DNA of 64,000 bases from Flavobacteriaceae bacterium (GCA_024638165.1 JAHEKV010000005.1:1-64000); one strand, 5' to 3'; positions 1 to 7,954 are shown, counted from the first letter of the stretch. The notes: a model not told the origin generated them from the letters alone. Numbers and translations: made by a program.

Positions 1-129
1 AATGGGGGTGTTTCGCATTGGAGACCCGTCGATATTTCTGATTACAGCTTGGTAATAGAAACCCTCTTGGCCATAGCTCATCGAAATGAAAAATAGAAGA
101 GCTATGGCGAACGTATCGCGCAGTTTCAT
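1..129 (-). CDS. N-terminus of an exported protein (partial)
   Basis: Only the first 43 codons lie in the window; the gene runs off the left edge. It starts at an ATG (complement of 127-129). The start MKLRDTFAIALLFFISMSYG followed by Gln-Glu-Gly is a clear signal peptide. The mature protein opens with FYYQAVIRNIDGSPMRN. In Bacteroidota this 'YYQAVxRNxDGxP' opening is common in secreted surface proteins with fibre-like or collagen-like bodies, sometimes ending in an intramolecular chaperone of endosialidase. That family link is inferred from the first 20 mature residues only. The function cannot be judged from this fragment. Confidence 0.7.
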   Translation of the reverse strand, partial: MKLRDTFAIALLFFISMSYGQEGFYYQAVIRNIDGSPMRNTPI

Positions 130-288
130 GGTTAGAAGTGTTTTTGTTTAAGTTGTTGTTATTTCAAATAAAACCTTTAAAAATGATAATTACAACACTT
201 TCAGTGTAATAATATTTCAGTTTCAGAATTTAAACGTTAAACAAAAAGTGGTCGCTTTAATGTGTAAATTGCGGTAAATCAAAGACCT

Positions 289-966
289 ATGTTTCGTTCG
301 ATACTTAACACTCTAGTTATATTTTTTTCTTTTTCGGTTGTTTTTGCACAAAATGACCCGGAGGTAACTTATTTGAAACAGGCAGAAACCTTTTCTGAAG
401 AAGTCGCGGCAATCACTGAGGGGCCAGTGCCCACTTGGGATACAGGAATTATCGTTTTTACGGGTAGTTCGAGCGTTCGATTGTGGCGCGATGCGGGGTT
501 ATTGTCTAAAGGTTCTCCGATTATCAATACAGGATTTGGAGGCTCGACAGCCTTTGGTCTGAATCACTATTTAGAAGATTTGGTGCTGCGGTATGACCCT
601 AAGCAAGTGTTTATCTATGAGGGAGACAATGATATTGCGGCGGGGCGTGATACTCGAACTATTTTAGAGCATTTAGATACCATTTTTACGCGTATTTGGG
701 AGCATAACCCTGGGACTCAGATTGTTTATATAGCTGCCAAGCCTAGCCCGCTTCGTTGGGAGCTTCGAAAAGAATATGAAGCCTTAAACAAAGCAATTGA
801 GCGTCGAGCCAAGAAGGAGGATCGACTGGTTTTTGCAGACGTTTATTCTCCGATGCTCGAAAAGGGTCAGGTGAGAGGAGATCTGTTTGTTGAAGATCGA
901 CTTCACATGAATCGTACGGGTTATGCGATTTGGGCTGAAGTTATTCGTCCGCTGGTGATGGAGTAG
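289..966 (+). CDS. Exported SGNH/GDSL-type hydrolase
   Basis: A 225-residue protein with a signal peptide (residues 1-20, ending VVFAQ), so it acts in the periplasm or outside. The SGNH blocks are visible: block I as GSSS at 59-62 with the probable nucleophile Ser61, a GFGGS turn (block II), the GDND block III, and the closing D203-x-x-H206 dyad in DRLHMNRTGY. Family members are esterases, lipases or carbohydrate deacetylases; the substrate is not predictable here. The GSSS form of block I, rather than GDSI, is typical of the single-domain SGNH proteins of Bacteroidota. Its 3' end overlaps the convergent ABC ATPase gene by 26 nt. Confidence 0.85.
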   Translation: MFRSILNTLVIFFSFSVVFAQNDPEVTYLKQAETFSEEVAAITEGPVPTWDTGIIVFTGSSSVRLWRDAGLLSKGSPIINTGFGGSTAFGLNHYLEDLVLRYDPKQVFIYEGDNDIAAGRDTRTILEHLDTIFTRIWEHNPGTQIVYIAAKPSPLRWELRKEYEALNKAIERRAKKEDRLVFADVYSPMLEKGQVRGDLFVEDRLHMNRTGYAIWAEVIRPLVME

Positions 967-1678
967 TTTCGCCTTCGGCAATTTCTTCGGTAAAGAAGGC
1001 TCTAAGCGCGTCTAGTGAAATTTCATCGCGATTGGCGTCTTTCACTAATTCTCCTTTGTTTAGGATGAGTATGCGCTGGCACAGTTCACTCACGTGAAGA
1101 AGGTCGTGCGATGATACGAAAATACTACACCCTAAATCTTGGTTGATTTCACGAAGGAGTTTTTGAAGCTGCATTTGCGCTCGAGGATCTAGGTTGGCGA
1201 AGGGTTCGTCGAGAATGACTAGCTCTGGGGCGCCGATGAAGGCCGCGGCGATTCCTACCTTTTTTTGGTTTCCTTTAGAGAGGTCTCTGATGTATTTATT
1301 TCTTCCGAGAATTTCTTCATTGAAGAAAGTACTGAAGCGGTTTAAGAAGGTGTCGAGATCGGCCTTATTGATATTTCGAAGCCCTGCGATGAAGCTGAAG
1401 TATTCTTCGGGGGTGAGGTATCCGATTAAAAAGCTTTCGTCGATGAAGGCGGCGGTGGTTGACTTCCATGCCTCTGACTGGTCTACTCTGACTTGGTTGT
1501 TTTCGATGTACCCGGTCGAGGGTTTGATTAGGTCGAGTAGTAGGCTGAAGAAGGTGGTTTTACCGGCACCATTGTTTCCGACCAATCCGATGATTTCTCC
1601 TTTAGATAATTCAAGAGATTCTATAGACAGAACGGTAGTGTCCTTGTACGTTTTGCTAAGGTTGGATACGGTGATCAT
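941..1678 (-). CDS. ABC transporter ATP-binding protein
   Basis: A 245-residue cytoplasmic ATPase subunit. Walker A GNNGAGKTT is at 34-42, a degenerate signature LSKGN at 133-137 and Walker B LVILDEP at 153-159 with catalytic Glu158, followed by the D-loop. The LSKG signature is usual in the CcmA/YhaQ-like subfamily of exporters. The start ATG overlaps the stop of the upstream permease gene by 4 nt (1675-1678), so the two are translationally coupled and surely form one transporter. The substrate is unknown. The C-terminal tail (after residue 225) is acidic and non-conserved. Confidence 0.93.
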   Translation of the reverse strand: MITVSNLSKTYKDTTVLSIESLELSKGEIIGLVGNNGAGKTTFFSLLLDLIKPSTGYIENNQVRVDQSEAWKSTTAAFIDESFLIGYLTPEEYFSFIAGLRNINKADLDTFLNRFSTFFNEEILGRNKYIRDLSKGNQKKVGIAAAFIGAPELVILDEPFANLDPRAQMQLQKLLREINQDLGCSIFVSSHDLLHVSELCQRILILNKGELVKDANRDEISLDALRAFFTEEIAEGETTPSPADE

Positions 1679-3141
1679 AAGCGGTAAGCGTTAAGGGTTT
1701 CGTATTTTTCTTTTTGGTAGATCGAGATAATGGTTTTGAATAGGTAGGGCTTTAAGAAGTATCCGGCAATAGATACTACGACGATGCTAATTTTTGCAGC
1801 AATGGGCCCGAGGGTGTAGTTGAATGTGCCATAAATAGCTAGCGGAAGCGCAATTTTCGGAAGCGTCAACAACAGTGTTCTATAGTTGAAAGCATTCTTG
1901 TCACCGAAAGCCTTCTTATTTGAAGTGAGATCAATTTTGGTGCGAACATAAGCGCCGCCCCATAATACAATAACTGAATTAATAGTCAGGTTGTAGATCG
2001 CGCCTAAAAGTACGTAGCTGAAGATCTCTAGACCGAAGATTAAATACCAACTCGATAAGATGGTTGTCGCAACGGTGAAGACCTGAATCAGGGTATACTT
2101 CGATTTTAGATAATCTAGATAGGTGATGTTTTGGGTCATTAGTAACGGATAGTACTGACTATCCCAACTAGGCACATACTGTCCGAAACTAAAGAGAAAA
2201 CCACCCGTGACGAAGATTCCTGCGAATAGCTTCCAAGTATCACTTTCGTAGGCCTCGACGGCCCCCGTGAAGAATAGTAATCCATAGAAAATAAAGAAGA
2301 AACCGGCGAAAACAGCCTGCCTTGCTCTCTTATTTCTGAGAATCAGCGCAACATCGTTTCTAAGGATCAAGCCTAGTTTTCCGAAGCGGCTAAAGTAATT
2401 TTCACTGATCGATATGGTTTTCTCACTTTTCTTCGCCAGACCTGCATCGAGATACATTCGAGTTCTAAAATGCCTGAAGGCCGAAAAATACATCAGAAGC
2501 AATAGGGTTAGGGCGGCAACCACTAACCAAGACTGATTGAATAGTGCAGTAAAGAAGACCTGGGTGTATGGAGTGATATCGAAAATTCCGAAATACTGAA
2601 GCGCTGCGCTACCCAAAACTAGAGAGGCTACTATGGCAAAAACTACGTTCTTTTGATTGACTAAGACGTTGAGGTAGTTGTTTACCAGTAATAAGAAATA
2701 GATAGAGAGACTCCACGCCCATACTTGACCTGCTGGCTGACCTTCTACCGTTAATATGATGCTTAGTGGAATTAAAAAGAAAAGATGACTCCAATTAAAA
2801 AACGAGTACAGCATCTTGAGCATCGAAAAGTGTACGACCGTCGATTTTTTGATGTTTTGATATAACAAAGGTTGCACGTTGGTGACGGGCATGGGTTGCA
2901 TCATATACCTGAAGACAATATCGAACCCGATGTAGTAGATGAGGTATCGGTTGATGACTTCAAAAGGTTCTCCGATCTGCGCTTTTTCGATAATATAATA
3001 AGCGCCCACACCTAGTGATAAGAAGATCAATACAAAGTATAGGATGGCAAAGACGATGAGTATGCGCATCCAGAGGTTTTGTTTCCAGGTTGGAGATCGA
3101 AAAAGACTTTTTAATTCGAGCGAAAAAAGGGTCTTCAGCAT
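1675..3141 (-). CDS. DUF5687-type ABC transporter permease
   Basis: A 488-residue integral membrane protein with roughly ten to twelve hydrophobic segments. It resembles the DUF5687 family, which in Bacteroidota is nearly always paired with an ABC ATPase. The N-terminus (LKSLFRSPTWKQNLWMRILI) is a cytoplasmic amphipathic stretch before the first helix, as in ABC-2 permeases. It is first in a two-gene operon with the ATPase, with a 4-nt overlap. The pair is probably an exporter; no substrate-binding protein or other partner is next to it. Confidence 0.85.
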   Translation of the reverse strand: MLKTLFSLELKSLFRSPTWKQNLWMRILIVFAILYFVLIFLSLGVGAYYIIEKAQIGEPFEVINRYLIYYIGFDIVFRYMMQPMPVTNVQPLLYQNIKKSTVVHFSMLKMLYSFFNWSHLFFLIPLSIILTVEGQPAGQVWAWSLSIYFLLLVNNYLNVLVNQKNVVFAIVASLVLGSAALQYFGIFDITPYTQVFFTALFNQSWLVVAALTLLLLMYFSAFRHFRTRMYLDAGLAKKSEKTISISENYFSRFGKLGLILRNDVALILRNKRARQAVFAGFFFIFYGLLFFTGAVEAYESDTWKLFAGIFVTGGFLFSFGQYVPSWDSQYYPLLMTQNITYLDYLKSKYTLIQVFTVATTILSSWYLIFGLEIFSYVLLGAIYNLTINSVIVLWGGAYVRTKIDLTSNKKAFGDKNAFNYRTLLLTLPKIALPLAIYGTFNYTLGPIAAKISIVVVSIAGYFLKPYLFKTIISIYQKEKYETLNAYRL

Positions 3142-3173
3142 TGAAATTAGAATTTAAACAAAGATAAGTGCTG

Positions 3174-3181
3174 TAACTTTA
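3174..3181 (+). promoter_or_regulatory. Near-consensus -7 box before the nitrilase gene
   Basis: TAACTTTA matches the Bacteroidota -7 element TAnnTTTG at seven of eight positions. It ends only 5 nt before the ATG at 3187, so the transcript would be close to leaderless. No convincing -33 element was recognised. Confidence 0.4.
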
Positions 3182-3186
3182 GCTTT

Positions 3187-3969
3187 ATGAAAGACGATTC
3201 AAAAGAGGATTTATTACAGGTAGCTCTGGTACAGTTTGATATTTCTTGGAAGGATCCTCAGGATAATCTCAAACGAATCGATCAATTGATCGAAGGGATT
3301 ACCGCAGATTTAATCGTGCTGCCAGAGATGTTTGCCACGGGTTTCATCGATGATCCCGACCAAACCGAACTTGGAGACACCATCAGTTTAGAATGGATGA
3401 AACGAACCGCTCAGAGAAAAAACGCCGCCGTAACTGGTAGCTTGGCGGTTGAAGAAAACGGGATCTTTTATAATCGGATGTATTTTGTCACGCCCGACCA
3501 AAAGGTCGTTCAGTATGATAAAAAACACTTGTTTGCTTTAGGTGACGAGGCAAAGGTTTTTCAACCTGGACAACAACCAGTGCTTGCCAATTACAGGGGT
3601 TGGACCTTTTCGCTTTCGATCTGTTACGACCTGCGTTTTCCCGCCTGGGCTCGATATCATGCTCCTTATGATGTATTTCTCTGTGTAGCGAATTGGCCTA
3701 CGCCAAGAGTAAACGCTTGGGACAGCCTATTATGTGCGAGAGCCATAGAGAATCAATGTTATGCGATTGGAGTAAATCGGATCGGAGACGATGAGAAAGT
3801 AAAAGGATATCCCGGTCATAGTAGTACATTCAACCCTATGGGGGACTCTTTAGGAGTCAAGTCGGGTGAGTGCGTCTTACAACATACCTTATCAAAAAAT
3901 GAACTTCAGAGGGTACGAAAAAAACTTCCGTATTTGAAGGATAGAGATATCTTTGACTTCAAAATGTAG
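3187..3969 (+). CDS. Carbon-nitrogen hydrolase, omega-amidase (YafV/NIT2) type
   Basis: A 260-residue nitrilase-superfamily enzyme. The Glu-Lys-Cys triad is present: Glu47 in LPEMFATGF, Lys112 in YDKKHLF and Cys146 in SICYDLRFP. Length and motifs fit the omega-amidases, cytoplasmic enzymes that hydrolyse alpha-ketoglutaramate or alpha-ketosuccinamate after glutamine transamination and thus support methionine salvage or amino-acid repair. Specificity within the superfamily is inferred from resemblance to YafV, not proven. The start ATG lies 5 nt after a near-consensus -7 box. A small membrane protein gene begins 3 nt downstream. Confidence 0.88.
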   Translation: MKDDSKEDLLQVALVQFDISWKDPQDNLKRIDQLIEGITADLIVLPEMFATGFIDDPDQTELGDTISLEWMKRTAQRKNAAVTGSLAVEENGIFYNRMYFVTPDQKVVQYDKKHLFALGDEAKVFQPGQQPVLANYRGWTFSLSICYDLRFPAWARYHAPYDVFLCVANWPTPRVNAWDSLLCARAIENQCYAIGVNRIGDDEKVKGYPGHSSTFNPMGDSLGVKSGECVLQHTLSKNELQRVRKKLPYLKDRDIFDFKM

Positions 3970-3972
3970 TCT

Positions 3973-4146
3973 ATGTTAAGTCTCGGGATTATCTATTTTA
4001 TGCTTTTCGCGATTATTGCGGCTTTCGGATTTTTAGGAAAGTATATTGCTGAGCTTAAAGGTCGTAATCCAATGGAAGGGTTTCTCTTAGGAATTTTTTT
4101 AGGTCTTCTCGGAGTTCTCATTGAAGCTCTATTGCCGAAAAAGTAA
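3973..4146 (+). CDS. Small two-helix membrane protein (57 aa)
   Basis: ATG at 3973, TAA at 4144-4146. Two hydrophobic helices (about residues 3-23 and 38-54) flank a short polar loop with KGRNPMEGF. The loop plus the second helix (GFLLGIFLGLLGVLIEALLP) resembles a widespread small membrane module with the pattern 'KGR(S/N)...W/GFxLGxxxGxxGxLxALLLP', often fused to a zinc ribbon; no ribbon is present here. It begins 3 nt after the nitrilase stop, so it is probably cotranscribed. Function unknown. Confidence 0.65.
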   Translation: MLSLGIIYFMLFAIIAAFGFLGKYIAELKGRNPMEGFLLGIFLGLLGVLIEALLPKK

Positions 4147-4180
4147 ATTTGCTTAATGTAAATTGAATGTTAATTTTGTA

Positions 4181-4209
4181 TTGCAATAAATCATTTTCGT
4201 TTAACTTTG
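4181..4209 (+). promoter_or_regulatory. Promoter of the HxlR regulator gene
   Basis: TTG at 4181-4183, an 18-nt spacer and a perfect TAnnTTTG box (TAACTTTG, 4202-4209). This is the Bacteroidota housekeeping promoter architecture. The predicted leader to the ATG at 4259 is about 40-45 nt and AT-rich. Confidence 0.6.
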
Positions 4210-4258
4210 AGCACAATAAATTAAACATTGAGCTCTTAATGTGAAATAAAAACAGCAG

Positions 4259-4711
4259 ATGAAGGAAAAAATACTATACAATGATCTACAGCCTAAGTGC
4301 GCTTGCGCAGTTGGCCTTGATTTATTAGGTGACCGCTGGTCGCTGATTATCGTAAGAGATTTATTCAAAGGATATACTACCTATTCTGATTTCTTACGTA
4401 AAGCTTCTGAAGGTATTGCTTCTAATATTCTGAATGATAGATTAAAGAAGTTAGTCTCTTTAGGTATTATCGATTTTCGAAAGAAAGAATCAGATCGTAA
4501 AGTCAAGGAGTATTATTTAACAGATGCAGGTATCGATTTATATCCTGTGATCTATTCTCTTCAAAATTGGGCTACTAAACATGTCGATTTTCAGTATACC
4601 GAGAGAACAACCAATTGGAAGGCATTTAATGACAAGGTTACCCAGGAAGAGGTGATCGACTATTACATCGAGAACTATAAAAAAATTCGAGCCGAAAATT
4701 TCGGTTTCTAA
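4259..4711 (+). CDS. HxlR-family winged-helix transcriptional regulator
   Basis: A 150-residue DNA-binding protein. The HxlR/DUF24 core spans about residues 12-105: a Cys-rich entry (Cys14, Cys16), then LDLLGDRWSLIIVRDLF, the recognition segment around ILNDRLKKLVSLGIIDFR and the wing before YYLTDAG. HxlR regulators act as dimers, and several (YodB, HypR) sense quinones or oxidants through an N-terminal cysteine at an equivalent place; redox sensing here is inference. It has its own promoter and ends at a bidirectional terminator. It faces, but is not divergent from, the exported cassette that follows, so its target is unknown. Confidence 0.9.
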   Translation: MKEKILYNDLQPKCACAVGLDLLGDRWSLIIVRDLFKGYTTYSDFLRKASEGIASNILNDRLKKLVSLGIIDFRKKESDRKVKEYYLTDAGIDLYPVIYSLQNWATKHVDFQYTERTTNWKAFNDKVTQEEVIDYYIENYKKIRAENFGF

Positions 4712-4714
4712 TTG

Positions 4715-4746
4715 AAAAAAGGGAGTCATTTTGACTCCCTTTTTTT
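4715..4746. terminator. Bidirectional intrinsic terminator
   Basis: Perfect 8-bp stem (GGGAGTCA at 4721-4728 with TGACTCCC at 4732-4739) and a 3-nt loop. A run of A precedes it and a run of T follows it. It can end both the HxlR gene and the convergent exported-protein operon. Confidence 0.85.
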
Positions 4747-4768
4747 GCACTCAAAGTTTGGATTGGGT

Positions 4769-5539
4769 TTATCTGAGTACCATAACTTTTCTCAAGATAT
4801 GTGAATTCTTTAACGATCGAATTTTTTCAAAATTTCTCCAGAATTCTTCGGCCTCATCATCTAGTTCTCCGGTTGCATTTCTAACTTCATACAAGTCGTT
4901 AAGACTGTTGTAAAAGTCTACGGTGATATAGTTGACAGGGTGATCAGTACCTAAATAGTTTAGAATCTTATGAAGACCCCAACCTGTTTTGACTTGGTCA
5001 TTTTCTTTGAAATTAGGCATAAATACTTCTAATTCAGCTTTTTCGTATTCATCTGCTTTATAAGGATCTACAGTCATGTAGTTTAATACCGCAATATCTG
5101 TAGGAACACCACCCGGTTCTAGTTGAGGCCCGTATCCACCTTTAACACTAGTAGTGACGGCTTTGTTTTTAATATAATGCCCCATAGCTCTCTTCTCCGC
5201 TGCCTTACGGTCAGTTGAAGATTTACCTTTCATTGAATTTAATGGAGAGGTTGTGAACGTGGGCTCGCTATGTAGAGTGGCATAAACAAAAGTTGTTGTC
5301 ATTTCATTAACATCAGAATTAAGAATTTGCCACATGTCCCAACCCATAATATTTCCTTCATCGATTTGGTGTTGCCAAAAATTGGAATAGTATTCTCTTT
5401 CTAACTCAATATGCTCAGAAACATCTTTGTTTTGTATTTGTCCATACCAAAGAGAAACATACATTTCTTGTGCATTGACTATAAGGCCACCAGCAAGAAA
5501 TAGTGTGTAGAATAAAGTGTTTTTAATAGTTTTCATCAT
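4769..5539 (-). CDS. Exported protein with duplicated ferredoxin-like (dimeric alpha-beta barrel type) repeats
   Basis: A 256-residue protein with a signal peptide ending NAQ near residue 24; either of two adjacent ATG codons (5539 or 5536) could start it. The mature part has two similar halves: about 27-95 (containing REYYSNFWQHQ and MGWDMWQIL) and about 150-235 (containing ELEVFMPNF, TGWGLHKIL and DFYNSLNDLYEVR). Such beta-alpha-beta-beta halves suggest a dimeric alpha-beta barrel fold of the ABM/YCII kind. This fold call is inference. The second half aligns with the divergent gene at 6167-6946, showing common ancestry. It lies 9 nt downstream of the SnoaL-like lipoprotein gene, so they share an operon. 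No catalytic residues were recognised. Confidence 0.72.
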   Translation of the reverse strand: MMKTIKNTLFYTLFLAGGLIVNAQEMYVSLWYGQIQNKDVSEHIELEREYYSNFWQHQIDEGNIMGWDMWQILNSDVNEMTTTFVYATLHSEPTFTTSPLNSMKGKSSTDRKAAEKRAMGHYIKNKAVTTSVKGGYGPQLEPGGVPTDIAVLNYMTVDPYKADEYEKAELEVFMPNFKENDQVKTGWGLHKILNYLGTDHPVNYITVDFYNSLNDLYEVRNATGELDDEAEEFWRNFEKIRSLKNSHILRKVMVLR

Positions 5540-5548
5540 TATTTAGGG

Positions 5549-6028
5549 TTATTGGTTAAATGAATTCATGAGACCATTGAAGTCAAAGTAGTCGCCACCT
5601 CTGACGATTTTACCATCCTTAAATTCCATCGCATGGTATGATGTTAGTTGGAATGGAATTCCTGTTTCGGTATGTACTCCGGTCCAAGTCCCGTAAGTTC
5701 TAACACTACCATCGGGTAATAGCGTCTCCTCGTTTACACCTGGTAGCCAGCTTTGAGCTTCATATTGAATGTTGTCAAATAAGTCTTGGTACATCTTCAT
5801 GGCTTCAATGTGTTCTGTTTTACCGTATGTGCTAGCTCCATAAACAGGTGGTTGCCAGTCTAACTCATCATGAATCATGGTAGCTTGTGATTGCCAGTCT
5901 TCGACAGCGTGTAACTCAATAAATTTTTTAGCTGTTGCTAGATTTTTCTCGAAATCAGGATTTGTGTTGGTGCTATCTGCACAGGAAATAGCAAATACAT
6001 AAAGTACGCATAAAATTAAATTTCTCAT
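5549..6028 (-). CDS. SnoaL/NTF2-like lipoprotein
   Basis: A 159-residue protein with a short signal sequence and lipobox (FAISC, Cys16), so it is membrane-anchored in the cell envelope. The remainder looks like one NTF2/SnoaL cone domain: an N-terminal helix (KKFIELHAVEDW), an amphipathic middle, and C-terminal strands TSYHAMEFKDGKIVRGGDYF, the usual 'h-x-x-F-x-x-GKI' ending of SnoaL-like domains. It is the first gene of a two-gene operon. The C-terminal third resembles the end of the second domain in the protein at 6975-7916. No enzyme activity can be assigned; many such domains bind small hydrophobic ligands. Confidence 0.72.
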   Translation of the reverse strand: MRNLILCVLYVFAISCADSTNTNPDFEKNLATAKKFIELHAVEDWQSQATMIHDELDWQPPVYGASTYGKTEHIEAMKMYQDLFDNIQYEAQSWLPGVNEETLLPDGSVRTYGTWTGVHTETGIPFQLTSYHAMEFKDGKIVRGGDYFDFNGLMNSFNQ

Positions 6029-6058
6029 TGATTATTGGTTTTTGTTAGAATTAACTAT

Positions 6059-6092
6059 GAAAATTAACTTATTTGATAAATATAATTCAAAA
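6059..6092 (-). promoter_or_regulatory. Putative promoter of the minus-strand exported pair
   Basis: On the minus strand TTTG (complement of 6088-6091) is followed by a 21-nt spacer and TAATTTTC (complement of 6059-6066), one mismatch from TAnnTTTG. The predicted leader to the ATG at 6028 is about 25 nt. Confidence 0.4.
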
Positions 6093-6108
6093 TAATTAAA
6101 CTATTATA

Positions 6109-6138
6109 TTGCAATTTAAAATATACTATGTAAATTGT
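6109..6138 (+). promoter_or_regulatory. Putative promoter of the plus-strand exported pair
   Basis: TTG at 6109-6111, a 19-nt spacer and TAAATTGT at 6131-6138, which keeps the TAnnTT core. The 138-nt spacer between the divergent starts is very AT-rich and carries both promoters back to back. Confidence 0.4.
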
Positions 6139-6166
6139 TCAACATAACCATAAAACAAACCCGATT

Positions 6167-6946
6167 ATGAAAAGAATTACAACCTACCTATTACTATTAT
6201 TTACAGTTGCTATCTGGTCACAAGAAGGGGCTATCGTCACGATGCATGCAGTACTCATTGAGGGCGATACAGAAGCCTTTGAAACTGTTCAGACTAAGTA
6301 TTTTCAAAAAGTGGCTCAATCTGCTGTTAATAATGGGGATATTTCAGCTTGGAACTTTCTAAGAGCCGTTAGACTTGACGGTATGAATGATGAAGAAGAA
6401 TATAATTATATGTTCGTTCAAGGAAATTCATCTGTTGCTGCAACCTTAAGTCCAAAAAATGCATTTTGGAATAGGGCTGAAAAAGTATTGTCGAAGAAAG
6501 AGTTTAAGGAGCTTCAAGAACTACAGACGAAGTTCACTTGGAAAAAGGATGTTCGTGTAATGTATCGAATTGATTCGGGCCTTTGGATGGTTTCTAGTGC
6601 TGATGATTATTTGAACTCTATCATCCAATTCAATTTCGCTAGACCAGCCAATAGCGCCGCATTTCTTCAGGAAAACAAAGAGTTATGGAAGCCTTTTTTT
6701 CAAGAAAATGGATCAAAGATGAATATGATCTCTTGGGGCACCGGTCAAAAAATACATCCAACCGGAGCCGACTGGGCTGCTGTGATGTCTTGGGATATGT
6801 TTTCTTCCCTTGAAGACTTATTCAATTATCGTTTAGGAGATGGTATCAACTGGCCTGCAGATCAATCTAATATGGCCGAAATCAATCCTGACGGTTTTTA
6901 TCAAGTTGCTACATGGCAGTGGCTAACTGGCGCATCATCCAATTAA
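6167..6946 (+). CDS. Exported protein with duplicated ferredoxin-like repeats (paralogue of the 4769-5539 gene)
   Basis: A 259-residue protein with a signal peptide ending IWSQ at residue 19. Two repeats are visible: about 22-90 (VQTKYFQKV, GDISAWNFL) and about 145-235 (ENKELWKPFF, MNMISWGTG, SWDMFSSLEDLFNYR). The second repeat aligns along its length with the second repeat of the minus-strand gene (shared D-[YF]-x-SL-x-DL-[YF] near its end). The extracellular or periplasmic location follows from the signal peptide. It lies 28 nt upstream of a two-domain NTF2-like gene, mirroring the divergent pair with reversed gene order. Function not recognised. Confidence 0.75.
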   Translation: MKRITTYLLLLFTVAIWSQEGAIVTMHAVLIEGDTEAFETVQTKYFQKVAQSAVNNGDISAWNFLRAVRLDGMNDEEEYNYMFVQGNSSVAATLSPKNAFWNRAEKVLSKKEFKELQELQTKFTWKKDVRVMYRIDSGLWMVSSADDYLNSIIQFNFARPANSAAFLQENKELWKPFFQENGSKMNMISWGTGQKIHPTGADWAAVMSWDMFSSLEDLFNYRLGDGINWPADQSNMAEINPDGFYQVATWQWLTGASSN

Positions 6947-6974
6947 TCGTTAAACCCTGATCAAATCTTTAATT

Positions 6975-7916
6975 ATGAAACAAATTTTCGCATCTATTTT
7001 TATGCTTTGCTCAGCCCTTGTTCTCGGGCAGACTAAGAACGTTAATGGAAAAATTTATGACCAACATCCTGCGATAGACATTGTTGATCAATTCACTGAC
7101 GCATTTGTCAAAGGAGATACCCTTACCATGCAGAATCTTACTACAGAAGATTTTCGATGGTGGCAAATGAACGAAATGCGTCCACAGCCGAGAAAATTAC
7201 AAAATATGATTAATCGCTCGCGTTATCTAAGTACCAATGTAATCGGTTTTGATATCGCTAATCGCGGTGCAGCCTACTCTGATGCCATGGAGTTCGGAAA
7301 AGGAAAGGATAAGCAAATCCATGTATACACCTATCAAGCCATGCGCGGTTTTGATAAGAATACGGGAATTGAGTTAAATATTCCAAGAAACTCTATTTTC
7401 TTCATGAATGAAGATGCATCTAAAATTGCAGGTCTAGGTGTCTCAGATAGTCAATTGAAGTGGCAAAAAGCATATGACGCTTGGTCTACAAGAACTAACG
7501 GTACAATTTATAAGGATCATCAAATGATCGCTAAATCACGATTGTTATACGCATATATCGCTTTAGGTGATTTGGAATCAATGAGGGGCTTATATGCTGA
7601 TAATGCTGTCATCAGAGATGTAATGAGTATTACAGACTTGAAAGACACTAGAAATCCTGATGAGGAGATAGAGATGCTTAAAGACTTCTATGCAGAATAT
7701 GAGGTCGTTGATGTAAATGAAATTGGCTACCCCGATTTATTAGAATACGAAGGTGCAAATGATGTTACTATAATTTCATGGTGGGAGATGACCGTAAGAA
7801 ATAAAAAATCGGGGAATACCTCTACGGGGTATCACCACTCTCAGATTACAGTAAATAAGGAAGGATTAATTACCTCTGAAGACTATTATTGGAATCCTGG
7901 TCTACTTCCTAAATAA
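6975..7916 (+). CDS. Exported protein with two NTF2/SnoaL-like domains
   Basis: A 313-residue protein with a signal peptide ending VLGQ at residue 19. Domain 1 is about 33-160 (VDQFTDAFVKGDTLTMQNL opening, a strand around KQIHVYTYQAM, IPRNSIFFMN). Domain 2 is about 185-310 (AYIALGDLESMRGLYADNAV opening, SWWEMTVRN, then GYHHSQITVNKEGLITSED). Each half opens with the helix plus 'x-GD-x-x-x-M-x-x-L' typical of SnoaL-like folds. Trp-rich segments near residue 66 and 259 may line ligand pockets. It is followed by an intrinsic terminator. It is the plus-strand counterpart of the SnoaL-like lipoprotein; any enzymatic role is unknown. Confidence 0.75.
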   Translation: MKQIFASIFMLCSALVLGQTKNVNGKIYDQHPAIDIVDQFTDAFVKGDTLTMQNLTTEDFRWWQMNEMRPQPRKLQNMINRSRYLSTNVIGFDIANRGAAYSDAMEFGKGKDKQIHVYTYQAMRGFDKNTGIELNIPRNSIFFMNEDASKIAGLGVSDSQLKWQKAYDAWSTRTNGTIYKDHQMIAKSRLLYAYIALGDLESMRGLYADNAVIRDVMSITDLKDTRNPDEEIEMLKDFYAEYEVVDVNEIGYPDLLEYEGANDVTIISWWEMTVRNKKSGNTSTGYHHSQITVNKEGLITSEDYYWNPGLLPK

Positions 7917-7954
7917 TTACACCCTACATAGGGCTTATTTGTTTTTAGTTGACG

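Noticed and set aside
1194-1694. Long plus-strand frame antisense to the ABC ATPase and permease end
   Set aside because: The opposite strand encodes intact Walker A, signature and Walker B motifs; the plus frame gives a Ser-rich product without motifs or a promoter.
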